NCBI RefSeq assembly: GCF_003369915.1
Contig: NC_046675.1
Coordinates: 12,276,001 to 12,340,000, forward strand
Reading direction: 5' to 3'
Length of the DNA stretch: 64,000 nt
Source of the DNA: Drosophila miranda
Lineage: Eukaryota > Arthropoda > Insecta > Diptera > Drosophilidae
In this document: piece by piece, positions 13,516-26,560 of the stretch
Numbering within the stretch: position 1 is the stretch's first letter
Layout: each line of letters opens with the position of its first letter
Notes under the pieces: model-generated
Seen by the model: the letters and a program-made list of their open reading frames with translations, nothing else
Database searches by the model: none
Told to the model about the DNA's origin: nothing
Program-made: the position numbers and the translations under genes

Positions 13516-15153
13516 ATGCATCTACATCTGTGCCCATGTCTCCTACTGGTGCTCCTCAGTCCAGCAACGGGGGAGGCCCTCTCCATAAACTACGCCACCG
13601 GATACGTTAACCTAAGCGCCACCTGCCCGGATTCCTACTGCAGCCTCGAGAATCTGTCCGTGGCCTTCTCGGCCGATCGGGCTGTAAAGCTGAAGGAGCT
13701 GCACCTGAGCTACTGCAGCCGATACTCGGTGCCCTTTCAGATGCTGAATCTCACTCCCAACCTGAGCAGCCTGGTCATCCGCAACTGCAGCATCTACTAC
13801 ATCAGTAAGGAGATCCTGAAACCGGTGGGCAATCTCAGTGCCCTGCAGATGCAGCGCACCAATCTGTGGGTGCTGCGCGACGAGCAGTTCGGCGCGGTTC
13901 CCCGCCTGGAGATACTGGAGCTGGGCCACAACACCATTCACACGGTGCATGTGAGGGCCTTCAAGGGACTCGCACGCCTGCGGCTGCTCGGGCTGCAGGC
14001 CAATGGGATCGGACAGCTATTGGAGGGTACCTTCGATCCGCTCGTGGAGCTGCTGCACCTGGACCTCAGTGGGAATGAGATCGAGACCCTGCCGGGCACC
14101 ATCTTTGGCCAGAACTCGAAGCTGCGGACGCTGATGCTCAATGGTAATCGGCTGACTGTGCTTACACCCCAGACTCTGGGGCACCTCGCCGACCTGCGAC
14201 TGCTCGATCTGAGCCACTGCGGACAGTTGTCGGAGCTGCATCTGCATAGTGCCCACACGGTGTTCTTGGAGGCGAGCGGAGTGACCAGTCTTGTCATTGA
14301 AGGCAGCGTTATCAGACTCTTGGCGGACAACAACGAGCTGACGCATCTCAGCATTGGCGATAAGAGCTCCGTCCTCCATCTGAACCTACATGGCAATCTT
14401 CTGGATGGCAACGATACCGACACTCTGCTTCGGGGCATGTGGAATCTGGATAGCCTGGATCTGTCGAAGAACCTCATCGAGGCCCTGCCCCAGCCCGGCG
14501 GCACTGAAGACGCCAACGAGCTCTTTCTCCTGCCCAGTCTCCGGTACCTGAATCTGGCCTACAATCGGGTGGGCCGTCTGCCCGTGGCCTCGCCGCTGCT
14601 CTCCCCTCGGCTGAACCACCTGGACCTGTCCCACAATCACATGCTGGCCGTGCAAGTCGAGAGCTTCGCGGGACTGCTGAATCTGGAGAGCTTGTACCTC
14701 GAGGGCAACCGGCTGAACGATTTGGACTACGAGCTCCTACACAGACAGCACGAAGGACTCAAGGAGCTGGGTCTCAACGACAACGAGTGGGGCGCGATCT
14801 TCTTCCGCAAAATGGCCACCTACATGACCGATCGGGGTGTATATCTGCCGCCGAGAGGACAGCACACTACTCCGTTCAACAACACCCAGCTCGACGGCGA
14901 CTGGCCCACGGTCACGGGCCAGGTCCTCGCCCAAAACCGGGACCAGGCTGGAGTGGCAGGTATTCATCCGTATTGGACGCTCCGCGATATCTTGGCCATG
15001 GTCACCCTGGTGGTGGTGATGCTCATTCTCCTGCTGCATCTCTACCGCATCCTGGAGGAGGAGGGCTGCTTCAGGCGATACCGAAGGTGGCGCAGGCCCG
15101 AACGTACCGCCAGCGGCGTGGGGCGCCTTAACGAGCAGGACTCTGAAGTATGA
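13516..15153 (+). CDS. Leucine-rich-repeat single-pass membrane protein
   Basis: Single-exon frame of 545 codons from the ATG at 13516. That start is chosen because a signal peptide follows at once (MHLHLCPCLLLVLLSPATG). In-frame ATGs at 13453 and 13468 would add 21 or 16 residues in front of it. After the signal peptide comes a short Cys-containing N-terminal cap. Roughly a dozen LRR units of the LxxLxLxxNxL type then run from about residue 55 to 425, for example LRLLGLQANGIGQLLEGTF and LESLYLEGNRLNDLDYELL. There are several N-glycosylation sequons. A hydrophobic helix near residues 492-510 is followed by a short basic and acidic cytoplasmic tail ending in DSEV. The topology is extracellular LRRs with a small tail, typical of fly adhesion or receptor-like LRR proteins. 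No Ig, TIR or kinase domain is present. The ligand is unknown. Confidence 0.9.
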   Translation: MHLHLCPCLLLVLLSPATGEALSINYATGYVNLSATCPDSYCSLENLSVAFSADRAVKLKELHLSYCSRYSVPFQMLNLTPNLSSLVIRNCSIYYISKEILKPVGNLSALQMQRTNLWVLRDEQFGAVPRLEILELGHNTIHTVHVRAFKGLARLRLLGLQANGIGQLLEGTFDPLVELLHLDLSGNEIETLPGTIFGQNSKLRTLMLNGNRLTVLTPQTLGHLADLRLLDLSHCGQLSELHLHSAHTVFLEASGVTSLVIEGSVIRLLADNNELTHLSIGDKSSVLHLNLHGNLLDGNDTDTLLRGMWNLDSLDLSKNLIEALPQPGGTEDANELFLLPSLRYLNLAYNRVGRLPVASPLLSPRLNHLDLSHNHMLAVQVESFAGLLNLESLYLEGNRLNDLDYELLHRQHEGLKELGLNDNEWGAIFFRKMATYMTDRGVYLPPRGQHTTPFNNTQLDGDWPTVTGQVLAQNRDQAGVAGIHPYWTLRDILAMVTLVVVMLILLLHLYRILEEEGCFRRYRRWRRPERTASGVGRLNEQDSEV

Positions 15154-15319
15154 GGCAGGCAAATACAGTTGGTGGTACGGCTTTTAGTATGCTCATTTTC
15201 TCCTTTCTCCCGTCCGTTTCTTCAATCAGCAAAGCTCGAGTGAATAGTTGGCGAGGATCTGAGCTGTGCAGCATGCCACATGTTGCCTTGCCGCTGTTTC
15301 TGTCCTGTTCCTCTGGCCA

Positions 15320-15325
15320 AATAAA
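15320..15325 (+). terminator. Poly(A) signal of the LRR gene
   Basis: A canonical AATAAA lies 167 nt after the LRR stop codon. A second AATAAA occurs near 15628, so alternative 3' ends are possible. Confidence 0.6.
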
Positions 15326-17140
15326 CGTCAATTTGATGTCAATTTAGCGCTAGTGTTTTCTCTCTTTGGCCGGCTAGCGTGTTGCACTCGGAAAGTCGTT
15401 GCTGCTGACTAACTAGTTTGCTGGTCTTGGATGCTACCCTGTACTTACGGCGGATGGAACGAGTTCAGCTAACAGCTGGGGGGATGGGATCATGGAATAA
15501 TGTGAAACAGTTTTGTAAACGTCCCCCCCATAGACAACTCCTTCTCGTATACCATTGGATTATACATACATCATTTGGCTGTACTTAGAATTAAGAGGAA
15601 TCTAATCTATTTATACATATATACTGAATAAAGTTCGTGCACCTCAAAGCGATTTATCAAAATGGCACACAACGAGTTTAACATTATCTGTGCTCAAAAA
15701 AAGATTAGCTGACTTTCAATTAATCAATCTAGCAATCATTTCCTCCACCTTTGAGATAATGTTTTCGAAACAAGGCCATATAAATATGTACATACATTGT
15801 ATTAATACTAAAGCTGGCGCCATGGAATTTCTTGTTCTCCTTGAATACGCTTACAGGGTAAACACAAGTCGCATTCATGCATCCTTCTTAATAGCTCTGG
15901 AGCTTGTATATATTTTGCATATGAAATCTTAGCGACAAGAGGACTGGAACAACATCTTCCACTTGCCAGAACCAGGCCCAGACCTGGCCCAGAGCAGTCC
16001 CGAGCAGAGCAGACCGAACCGGACCGGACCGGACCAGGCAAACAAGATACATTTACAAGATTCGAACAAAATACGAATTTAAGTTCAAAATAATTGCACG
16101 GCATGCACAGGAGGACATGTGGACTTGGGCTAGTAGAGGAGCAGCTCCTGCTGCTGGGCTCGAGTTAAGAGTTTGTTAGGTGGGTTACACGGCAAGGGGA
16201 CAGGGAAAGGGGATATACTCGTAGGAACCAGCTGAACAACGATTTTTCCGCCTTCGTTTCATGGCACTTCATGGCATGTGTAGCTCTCTGGGCTCTGCTC
16301 CTCCCGTGGGCCCGGCGATTTTGGCGCTTGCATTTGCGTAGACGTCTCGTAGTACTGCTACACCCGACTTGCACCGCCCCCGCTCCCGCCCCCGCATCCT
16401 ACCCTACCTCTGACTCCCTCACCCCGAAGACCTATCAACATGTTTTGGGTGGAAATTTAGCCCGTGTTTATGTTTGGGGGTCCGTCCTCGGAAGATTTTG
16501 ATAGTGCATCGCAATTTCTGAGAAATTGTATTTTGATTTATTTATAATGTTGCAGGGACATGCACATGCATCACACACAATGGCAGCAGCAGCGACGTTT
16601 TATGGCCTGGCCCATAGATTACCCATTGTTCTTGTTGCTGGCTGCTGTTTGTTGTTGTTGCCACTGCTGGGTATGCGAATCAAATCATTTTGATTAAATT
16701 AGAAATATGCAAATGATGTGCAGCTCATTAATTATGCGACAGCAGAGGATTTGGTCAAGGCGATAAGCCCAACGCAGTTGTGGGAAGAGAGAGAGAGAGG
16801 AGCCTACAGAGTGTGCCAGAGACAGAGAAAGAGAGAGGCGCAGCGATGAGATACATAATCGATTGAGTGCGTTTCTGCCTGGCGATTAAAAACGCGCGCA
16901 AAACGCTTGGCAATTAAATAACTTCACACCGCGCGCTGAATGGGCGTGTCGGTGTGGACGCCCACCCCCGCCCCAGGATTCGCATTTGAAATGTGAAGCG
17001 CACGCGGCTTTTCTGTGAAAAATATTTCAACGATTTGTAAAAAAAATCGAAAGGCAATAAATGCAGTTTTTTGTGCCCCCTAGACTACCCTGTAGCGAGG
17101 AGAGGGAGTGGATCGAGTGTGCTGGGATTGGAATGGATAT

Positions 17141-17262
17141 GGCACCGATAGTCGATAGTCGCTACTATCACCGATAAGATTACTGATCGTTTGGGAGTAT
17201 CTGGTAATTGAAGCAAATACATACAAAAATTCGTTGGTCGCCTTTCGATATTTTGCTCATAT
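17141..17262. promoter_or_regulatory. CGATA cluster
   Basis: Several CGATA or TATCG cores lie within about 120 bp (CCGATAGTCGATAGTCG, CACCGATAAG, TTTCGATATT, CATATCGTCG). In flies such clusters bind BEAF-32 or DREF. Whether this one is used is inference, as no promoter is visible beside it. Confidence 0.35.
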
Positions 17263-20200
17263 CGTCGCAAGCAACCCAGGCGAGTGAGCCGGGGGTTGAC
17301 ACGAGCTTAGCAGATCTTTGGATACTGTCAGATACTATCTCCCATCATGCCACACAGTATCAACTAGTTGATCTCTGAGCAGTTTTTGTGTCATTTCTGA
17401 TTACAATTGCCACAGAGCATATCGCAAAGGACCCCTGAGAAGGCAATCCAAACCGTGCCAAAGCCAAACCAATCCAAGACCAGGTCTGACCACAACAATT
17501 TACCAATCGTTCACGCGTCCCAGAAGAGGCCGCCGGTTCGTATTGCCGTTGCGTGTGTACGAGTGTATGGTATATGGTATATATCGGCCTGCCCTGCCCC
17601 GCGCCGCATCACTCCCCCACTCGGGCGGTTTGCACTCCGATTTCTCCCACTTTTTTTCGGGGTGGGCGTTGCCGCGGAGGCTGTGCAAAGTGTAAATTTA
17701 TGATCATGCGATTTTTATCGAATGTGAATGTGAAAAAGAGTACAACGTTTTTTGCACTTTATAAACCACGACAACAGCAACAAAAGCGAAGGGGTTCCCT
17801 TCCAACGGGGCCAGAACGGACGGGGCCGTCGGCTGAACGCATTATTATTAATACTCGCACGCCGTCTGTCATGTTTTGTATTTAGTCAATTTTTATATGT
17901 GGTTTTATTGAACGTTTTTTTAGCACTTTATGCGGGGAAAACGATGCCCAGACCCAGACCCAGACCCACACCCCTTTATCGCTCTCGGTTTTGGTTCTGG
18001 TTCTGGCTTAGACCGGGGCTATGGCTATGGCTGTGGGTTGGTTCTTCCTTTTTGGCATTGCCGATCCATAAATCATGCGCCTTTTGGGGGTCGGCGTTTA
18101 TCAAATTTTCGCACACTTGGCTTTCGAGCTTCGGGTTCGTTCTCCAGCTGCCTGATGGTTGCCTGCCTGGAAAATGAGATTTTCCAAGCGCTTTGCAAGA
18201 CACGCCCCACCCGGCTGGGCAAAGACAAAGGTGCAGGGAAACGCGCCAGACCCGCTGGCGTTTCCCAACCTTTGAGCAGACACGACAATGACACGGCCCG
18301 ACCTGACAGTCAGTCAGTCATTCAGTTAGTCATTTAGTCAGTTGGCTCACACGTGGCCAACAGAGAGGCTGGCGTTCGGGGGGGCTAGAGCAACATTAAT
18401 GCGATTATTTTGTGCACTTTTGGCAAAGTTAATAAATATTACTTCCAAGCCAGTGAATGGCATACGTCGTGAAGCACTAAAGACGCTTTAATGGTTCGGG
18501 GCCGCTCATAACGTGGAGAGACAATGACAAACCCAAAACCCAAACCAAAACCAATAATTTTTCATTCCTACCCCACCCCGTACTCCACTGTACTACCTCA
18601 GAGTCCTCTCCATTCATATTTCACACCAGGCTCAGGCGCAAATTTGTAGCACTAATCCGGGAAACTGGGAATTCGGGAATCTCTGTGGAGCGCAGTTCCT
18701 TCAGTGGCTCATTAACAACCCCCACCATTCTCAAGGAGCAGCGGGTGAACAGGATCAGGAGCTGGCTGCGTGATGCCGTTAATCGCATTATTTACAGCAA
18801 ACAGGATCAGCGGGTTGACTCCGCTCAGAAGTCAAAACCCTCCCACGGGGATATCCGTGACATATGTAAAGTGTAAGCCCGTCCAAGGACGCGTCCATGT
18901 CCATTCCATCCATTCCATTCCATCCATCCGTCCGTTCATCCGCTCAGCCCACTGGGTCCGTTCTCGAAGAGGGTGCTAAAGCGGCGGCGCGTGGCAGCGT
19001 GCGGTTCGTGTAATGAATATCCGCTTAGCCTTAGCCTTGGCCGGTGTGCCTCCTCCTGCCCCACGATGGATGCTGCAACGGGTGGTGGAAACTGCAACTT
19101 GTGCTGCTGTGCCGCTCTGGTGGGGTGCTGGCTGTTGGGTGGTGGGTGTGGCCGTTGTGACGGGCGTGTGCGTATGGGAAATTGCCTCAGTGACTGCCAC
19201 AATATGCCCATCCAAAAGCATTTTCCTCCTTTGACAGCACAAAATACAGTATAAATGAGCAATCAATGGACGGATGGATGGGTGGATGGGACAGTGTGAG
19301 AAATCAGGCATAAAAAATTAAAGAAAGAGGTGGATGTCACCCCACATAAGCGAATAGTAACCTGATCTGATTTAATCTGATTTGAAGACAAAATCAGAGA
19401 TTAGAGTGGAGGAATGATAGAACTGAACAAGTATTCCCACACACTTTTTTGTTGGAAATCGGTCACTTATCGAATAGTACACTTATGTATGTATAAGGAA
19501 TATGAATATTCTCAATTGAAAGTAAGACTCTAAACATTTTTCCAACAGGAATATATACTCTTAAATATATACCTCCTTTCCCATTATTTCTTTTGGCAGA
19601 AATTGGAGACCCCTAGGGAACATTGCCACATAAATTTAAATATAGTTTCGATATATGTTCAAATATCAGTTGGCACGAACGTGGATTATGGTTAAGGAAT
19701 TTTAGCACAAAATAAACGAGATCAAAACCAAGATCATTTCATCCAAATCGTTCAAAATAAATAGATCTTGCATCTATTCCCCAAATAAGAAATCTGTTGG
19801 TGAGAAAATCAAAATAACTATTCTAAAGTACCAGCTATACATTATTCATTTAACCTTGACAATCATAACTTCATAAATCTCTATCATATTCCCAGCTCCC
19901 TCCATTATTTCTCTCCACCAAAAAACATCAACCCTTAATCCTCGGATCATAAACCCTTGGCAAGGATATCAGCCGGGTCTGGCTTCTTTCCACTACTGTG
20001 AGAAGTCGAAGCGAAGCACTAAAAAAAAGGTCAACGGTTCCACGGCCCGAAGTCAAGTCATTTCGATCAATTGGAAAGAACTTTTCACGGGTTTTTACTG
20101 GGAAATGCCATTAAAAGAAAATGTAAGCAGTGAAAAATCTCAGCGCCCGGCAATTAACGCAGGCATTAAGCCGATGGGGAGGGGGAGAGAAAGTAGGGGG

Positions 20201-20565
20201 TAGGCGGGAGAGAACCACTCCAGGGGAGTAATTAGTTCCTTCTCACATTGAGATAAATGCTCTGTCCACCGCCATATTCCACCGATAAGTGACCTTAGTC
20301 TTATGGGTGTTTAAAGCCTTTTTCGTTGATTTTTATTTGATTGTCTCGTTTCTCTGGTTGGCGCCCATTAAGTGGACCCAGGACCAATGATTTTTATAGG
20401 TCTTCAATAAAAAAAAAGTCAAGAAGCAACCAATATCAGAGGAAAATTCTGGTGGAAAACCTCTTTTATGAGCCACTAATGAACAGGCTGACAGAGAGCA
20501 GTGGGGGGATGCCAGAGGATGGGTAGGGATACCACCGACCTGGCACAGATTAACATATTAAACGA

Positions 20566-20613
20566 AATCGATAGCGATGGTGATAGTGATAACGATAAGG
20601 ATAAGGACAACGC
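20566..20613. promoter_or_regulatory. GATA/CGATA-rich tract
   Basis: The run ATCGATAGCGATGGTGATAG continues as GATA-type hexamers (TGATAACGATAAGGATAAGG). It may be a decayed microsatellite or a protein-binding cluster. The function is unknown. Confidence 0.3.
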
Positions 20614-23238
20614 TGCCAGTTAAAGGATATTGCGGCACAGAAGACGCACGTGATGCGCTAATTTTTTGTTCTGCTCTGGCTCTGCCTTGACACTTGCCCG
20701 CAGCCTTGCCCGCGCTCAAGGAGAGGGTCAGAAGGGGGTTGTCGTCGGCGCGTGTGGTCCGCCGGATATGTCAGAAGTGTCGTCGTTGATGGCACGTGAC
20801 TGGCTTTAAAAAAAGAACCTCCCCCTCCGCAGGCATACGAACGAGAAGGAGAAACAAAGCCCTGGCGGGTGGTCCATTGTCCTTGGTAATGGGATTGAGA
20901 ACTTGGCCGGGGGACTCCCCCGCTGCAACTGTAACCTGAGCACCGTCAAACAATGAGTTTTCATTTGCTTTCCCGAACGCGATTTCGAATAAGTGGAGCA
21001 GTTAGTCGACACATAAACGGGATCATCAGAAACCGGACATCGAGCCCAGGCCCAGTCCCAGTCCCATGCCCAATCCCAATCCCATGCGACGTGAGCCAAT
21101 CAAGTGTAATGCGAGCTGCAGATTGACAAGTCTCGATTAAGTCACTTCACATTAGCACTCATGATATCTAAATATATCTTTGGTGTCTAGTCCCACCGGT
21201 GACATATCGGACTTGTAGCATCAGCTCGACTTTACATAACACTATTTTCCCACATTTACATTGTAAATATCTCTTATCATATCGTTAACACTTTGGCGTT
21301 AATCGAATCGAAGGTAAACCTCAACGGTAGAGGCATTTCAAAGGGTTTCCGATTTCTTCTGATTATATTTAATTTAATTTGGAGCGTTTTAAAGCCGTGG
21401 GACAAATTTAATGGTTTGCTAGAGGTTTTTGAGATTTTACTACCTTTAAACAACTAATAAGAGTCTTAAAATATAATATAATTTCCATCCCATACTTTGT
21501 TAACTCCTCCACTTTTAGAAAAATTTTCATCGTGTTTGTCTTTTAACACTTCTTTATATTTAGTAGGAAAGATTTACTTAAAAGTTAAATTATATTTTTT
21601 AAATTTGATGATTGAAAATACATCAAAAAATACACATTAAATTTACAAGAAATACCAAGATTGATCCTTAAATTGAGCGCAGATACAGATCTAAAATTTA
21701 ACTACAATTATTCTTTACTGTTAGAATTGGTCGGAATAAAAAACAAGGTTCTGCAAAATTGAATTTATTAAAATTGCTGTGACCAATACATGTATTGGTA
21801 TATGTATTATATAGTTCCAGATAAAATTTGATTAATTAGGTTAAATTGGTCTTCGTCTTTCCCAATTGCTTCCCCAATAAAAGAACAAATATTTATAGCA
21901 GTAAATTATTGTACAATATCTGGGCATTTTCCAAAGGTCGAACGGGACAGTCGTACACATTGAAAATGGTAAAAAGGTCAAAATAAGATGGAATTTCAAA
22001 ATAATTTTTCTATTACAAAGTTGCTTTTGCTTAGCGCTATATTTGCTGCTAAGATCGATTCAGGGCAACTATTCCTATTCGAGATTTTTGAAAAACCAAG
22101 GAATTCGCAGGGGACAAAAATATAAGTGGTTTTCGCCGGGATTAATTCAAACAAAGTTTTCAGCAAAAGTTGAGACAATATATTAACGTGAATTCCGGAT
22201 AATTTTTGTGCATTGATATTCCTTTAAAATGGTTATAATTTCACTCAAATATGTTTAGTTTTCATTTTAAATTTAATATAATCCTTTGTCGAATGGGACA
22301 TGTCGCACGGAACAGATATTTCTTGGCTTAAAAAATGTTAAAAATGTTAACCAATATTGAGCCAATTTAGTGGGATTTTTTAAGATAGTTGAATATGTTA
22401 GAGAAAATTTAAGGAACATTTTTTATCAAGAATTATCTTCCTGATAGGAGAAGACAAAAAAAAAGCAAAACATGTCCATAAAAATACCAAAATATACCGT
22501 TAAGTGAACTTTTGCTTATTATAAAATTTTTTCAGATCAAAAGTAAATTAGCTGAAAAAATGTTTAAAAAAAAAAACGGTGAAAATAATTTGAAAATCTA
22601 CTTTTATTGACTTTTAATTTTTTGGGCTCGGTTGACCTTTCGCGTGAAATGCCCATCTGTAGAATGTCAATTTGAAAGGCTTGAAAACTTTAATTATTCT
22701 CAAAAAGTACCACAAAGAGTGAATTTGAATATGAAATAACTTCCGTATACTTGCGTTCCATTTGTATATGAACTATCTTCAAAGTTCGAAACCATGTGCT
22801 TAGGGCCTTTAAAAGTTGCAATAAAAATTACAAATTATTTTTGGCTGCAATAAATATATAATTTGAGTGCAATGTAAAAGTGATTAACGATTAATGGCAG
22901 CTGCAGGGGCGTTGTTTTTCCTTCTCTTTTTTCGTTGTATGTGTGTATATCGTGTACATATAATTTCTGCTTATCCCAGCCTCCTTGGAAATGCAAAATA
23001 TGCAACTGCCAGAAGAAACCGTAGCAACAAAAATAACAACTGCCAGCTCATAATGGCCACAAGTGGAGGTTGTAGTGGTTTCTGTTTGGAACTGAAGCAA
23101 AAAGGCGCAACCTGATTGGATCTCTCCACTTGCAGCGGCAGCAGCAGCAGCAGCAGCAGGAGGAACAGCAACTGCCACAAACCGAGCCAGAGCCAGAGCT
23201 GGAGTTGGAGCCAGAGACTGGAGCCATGCCCCATTGGG

Positions 23239-23240
<2 letters not shown>

Positions 23241-23277
<37 letters not shown>
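23241..23277. repeat. (AG)n microsatellite
   Basis: Eighteen or more AG dinucleotides without interruption. GAGA factor could bind such a tract, but no adjacent promoter is evident. Confidence 0.95.
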
Positions 23278-23279
<2 letters not shown>

Positions 23280-25088
23280 CGAACTGATGCAGATGCAACG
23301 TGATGCTTGTTGGTAATAAAATTGGTGCTTAAACGAATCCACTCACAGCCATTTAGCAATATCAGACATGGCTGTAAAATTAACAGAGCAACACAGCGAT
23401 GCGGCCAGAGCGTGGCGCGGCAATCCACCGTGGAGCCGCATCCAGGGAACGGCCTCCAGTGCCATCCGTGCAATTATTTCCTCTCCTTGCAGTTGCAGTT
23501 GTTGTCGTTGCCCAGCGTTAATGATGCAGGGGGAGCAGTGGAGGCAAGTTGGGTTGAGAGGTTGTAAAATGGCAGACTGGTTCTGTTGCCGCTCGAAAGT
23601 TGCGGCCAGCAACCAGCCATTGCGTCTGCAACCTCCAGCAACCAGCATCCAAGAGGCCCCAAAACACTTAGCAACACCCACTTTTCCGATCACGACCAGC
23701 ACTGAACGGTGTACTGCCAGTACGAGTGTGCAATGCTCTTCAGGCCAGACTTCGACTCCGACTCCAGACCCAAGCACAGTGTCTGGAGATCGTTCGGAAA
23801 GTATAGCCAGAATAAACAAGATGATCAATTCAATAAGAGGCTGCTTATGTGGAGTAGAATATGACTGTTTCTTCTGCTTCAGAGATATGGATATGGACAG
23901 TCGATACTGATTGAATGAAGACGTGGACATTTCGGAAAAATCATGGGTACTACAATTTCTCGAAACTCATTTCTCTGCCAAAATGAATTACATATTTTAA
24001 GATACTACTATCACAGAACACTGTCCAAAGTTTCGGTTGAGGCTGAAGAAGTGCCCACAAATTTCTGATTAAAGACGAATAAAGTTTTTGTATTGAGATT
24101 TTGGAAATTCTGACAAGCGGAGCGGGGAGCAGCTGAACCTGTAGCTGGCAACTGGCCACATGATCGATTGTTGCACGATCGCATTAATTTATTAATTTAA
24201 TGGCAAAAACGTTATGGCCAGGAGGGAACGAGAGAGGAGCATCCTACCCAGAGGCGCACACACACGGGGCGTTTCTAACAATTTTATGCCAGATGAGCGC
24301 CTAAATGATCGCGATCGTAAAGTTACCTGTCGAGCCCCCGCCTTCCCGCCCTGCCTGCCCATGCCCAAGTCCCGATTCCCATGCCTAAGCCCAAGCCCAA
24401 GCCCATCTCCAACTGGATCCCCATCCACATCCATACACAGTGGTACAGCATCCATCCAGCGGGCGAGCAACGTGCGTCCACTTAAGCCGCGGACAATCTT
24501 CATTATGGCCACTGCAGGGCACACACAGCTGCAGCAGCTCTCCCTCCGACCCCGAACCACCGACCCGACTCCGACGCGGACTCCAACTCCAACTCCAGCG
24601 CCGATTGGGGAGATATGTATGGTCATACCTCTAGCTCTGATCCTGCCTGATGGCTCCCACATCCAGTCCCCGCTCTGTAGCGATCCGCTCCGGTGTGGTT
24701 CGCCAGCTGAGGTGTTTATTAAGGTGTAATGCAATTTTTCATATTTCATTTCTCTTTGTGCCATTCGTTTTCCTGGCATCTCCTTTTCCCCTGAGGATTT
24801 GGCGTGGGCGGAGCAACTGGAAAATTGCAATAATATTGCCCGTGTATCTTTCTTTCTTTGCTTCTTTTGGCCAAAACAGCAACAAATAAAAATGGATGCA
24901 CAATGCAGGCCAGCAGCAGCAGCAGCAGCAATGGTCGAGGGAGAGCAAAAAGTGTGGCAGCATGTTTGAGGTTTTCGCTTTTCCGACATAAATAATGGCC
25001 ATAAATTGAGCATGGCCGGAGCTAAAAATTCAGTATTTATAGCCAAATGATAAAAATAAGATTTATTAACATTCTGCAGCCCCCTCAG

Positions 25089-25109
25089 CACACACACACA
25101 CACACACAC
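25089..25109. repeat. (CA)n microsatellite
   Basis: About ten CA dinucleotides in tandem, seen directly. Confidence 0.9.
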
Positions 25110-26560
25110 CCCCTCTGCAACCCCACAAAAAAAGCTTGGCAGGGAGACCTGGACCTGGACCGGGACCGGAGCCAACGTGGCGCGTGAACATCCGTTTCGT
25201 TTCGCCGTGTGGATGATCCTGCATTCTGTGTGTGTCTGTATTTGTGTGAGTGTGTGTGCGGGGGCGACTCCTCCATACCCTCGTTCCACCTAAGGAGCCT
25301 CCTGTGTGCAATTCAGAGGAAAAATTAACGCTTGGTTGGAGCATGAGGAAGGAAGCCACAAACAGAGAGAGAGAAGAGGAAAGGGAAGCTGGGAAATCCA
25401 GGCAACTAATTAGCTTTTAGCCTCATTGCAAATTCACAAGAAGCCAGCTGAGAAAGAGAAAGAAGAGCTCGAGGTGGTGGCGGAGACGAATGAGAAGTGC
25501 CATACATATATACTATAAGTGTCGCCCTGGCAGCTGGAGCTCATTAGCAGCCACTGAAACGCAGAGGAGAAATGCATTTTCTTTTTTTCTCACTGTAAGC
25601 CAGCCAAGGGAAGATATTAGTGGCATTCCAGCAAGTGTTTTTGTGGATCGTCACAACTGCTCCACAAAAAAACATGCAATAGGTAATTACGAGTACATTG
25701 TTGCTCATCACCTCATCAGAAATACCACTATTAAATATGAGGAAAAGAAAGAGAACTTTCAATATGTCCAACGATTTCCCAGGCCAAATTTTGGCGTTTG
25801 GCAATTAGTGGAACGCACCGCCTGCAGCGAGCTGCGGCTACAAACGAGGCGGCTATAAGCCAGGCTCAGCTTGCCCCAGATGTGAGTGGTGTGTGTGTGT
25901 GCTCCAATAACGACAAAACTCAAGCAGAAGGAACCACAAGAGCAGCCTGAGCTGAAGACGCACACGCAGGCTGATTTTAATCAAATTCACAGCATTGTTT
26001 GCCTGTCAAGCAGCCAGCGGGGCGATTATCACAGCCGCAGGACGAGGACGAGGACGACGACCAGGCCAAGTAGGAGGAGTGGACGACAAGGTAAAGGTCT
26101 GTCTGGTAAATTCCAAGCGCATTTCATACGACACCACAGGCAATACTTGCCACAACAACAGCCATAAAGCTACGCTGCTCTGCTCTGCTCCACATTCTGG
26201 GGCCGAGCCATGGACGCGCGTGACCACAACTCAGCCAGCGACGCACACACAAAAACACCCCAGCACCAGCACCAGCACCATCTACATCCCCACCCACTCA
26301 GCTCGGACAAGACTGGCCCCAAAAAAGCACTGCGCGCCTTTATCATGTACAAGAATATACCAATATAAAACTCATGAATATCATTAAAAAGCGCGGCAGC
26401 TCACTCGTAAAATTATTTTAATAACAATAAATGCGATGGCATGCAATGTTGATGGGGAAAATATTCCCAAATGCTAATTGAACAGCAGAATTCAAATATC
26501 CAACGGCTACACATTTTCGGGTCAACACTGACGTCACGGAAGCCCAAAAACGAGCAACTT

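Larger units (their letters stand above)
15326..26560. other. 11 kb gene-poor region, AT-rich in its middle
   Basis: No convincing coding sequence. 16.1-19.3 kb and 22.9-26.4 kb are GC-richer with many simple repeats, while about 19.3-22.9 kb is AT-rich with few open frames. A 365-codon frame on the minus strand at 24192-25289 is composed of simple-repeat translations and lacks any domain. An 80-codon-scale frame at about 18625-18876 (+) is the least repeat-like open stretch. CGATA-rich clusters occur at 17141-17262 and 20566-20613. Confidence 0.55.

Noticed and set aside
23368-23930. Overlapping open frames of 180 (+) and 195 (-) codons
   Set aside because: Both strands are open at once over Cys/Ser/Gln-rich triplet sequence. 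There is no domain, signal or splice support, so it looks like compositional chance.
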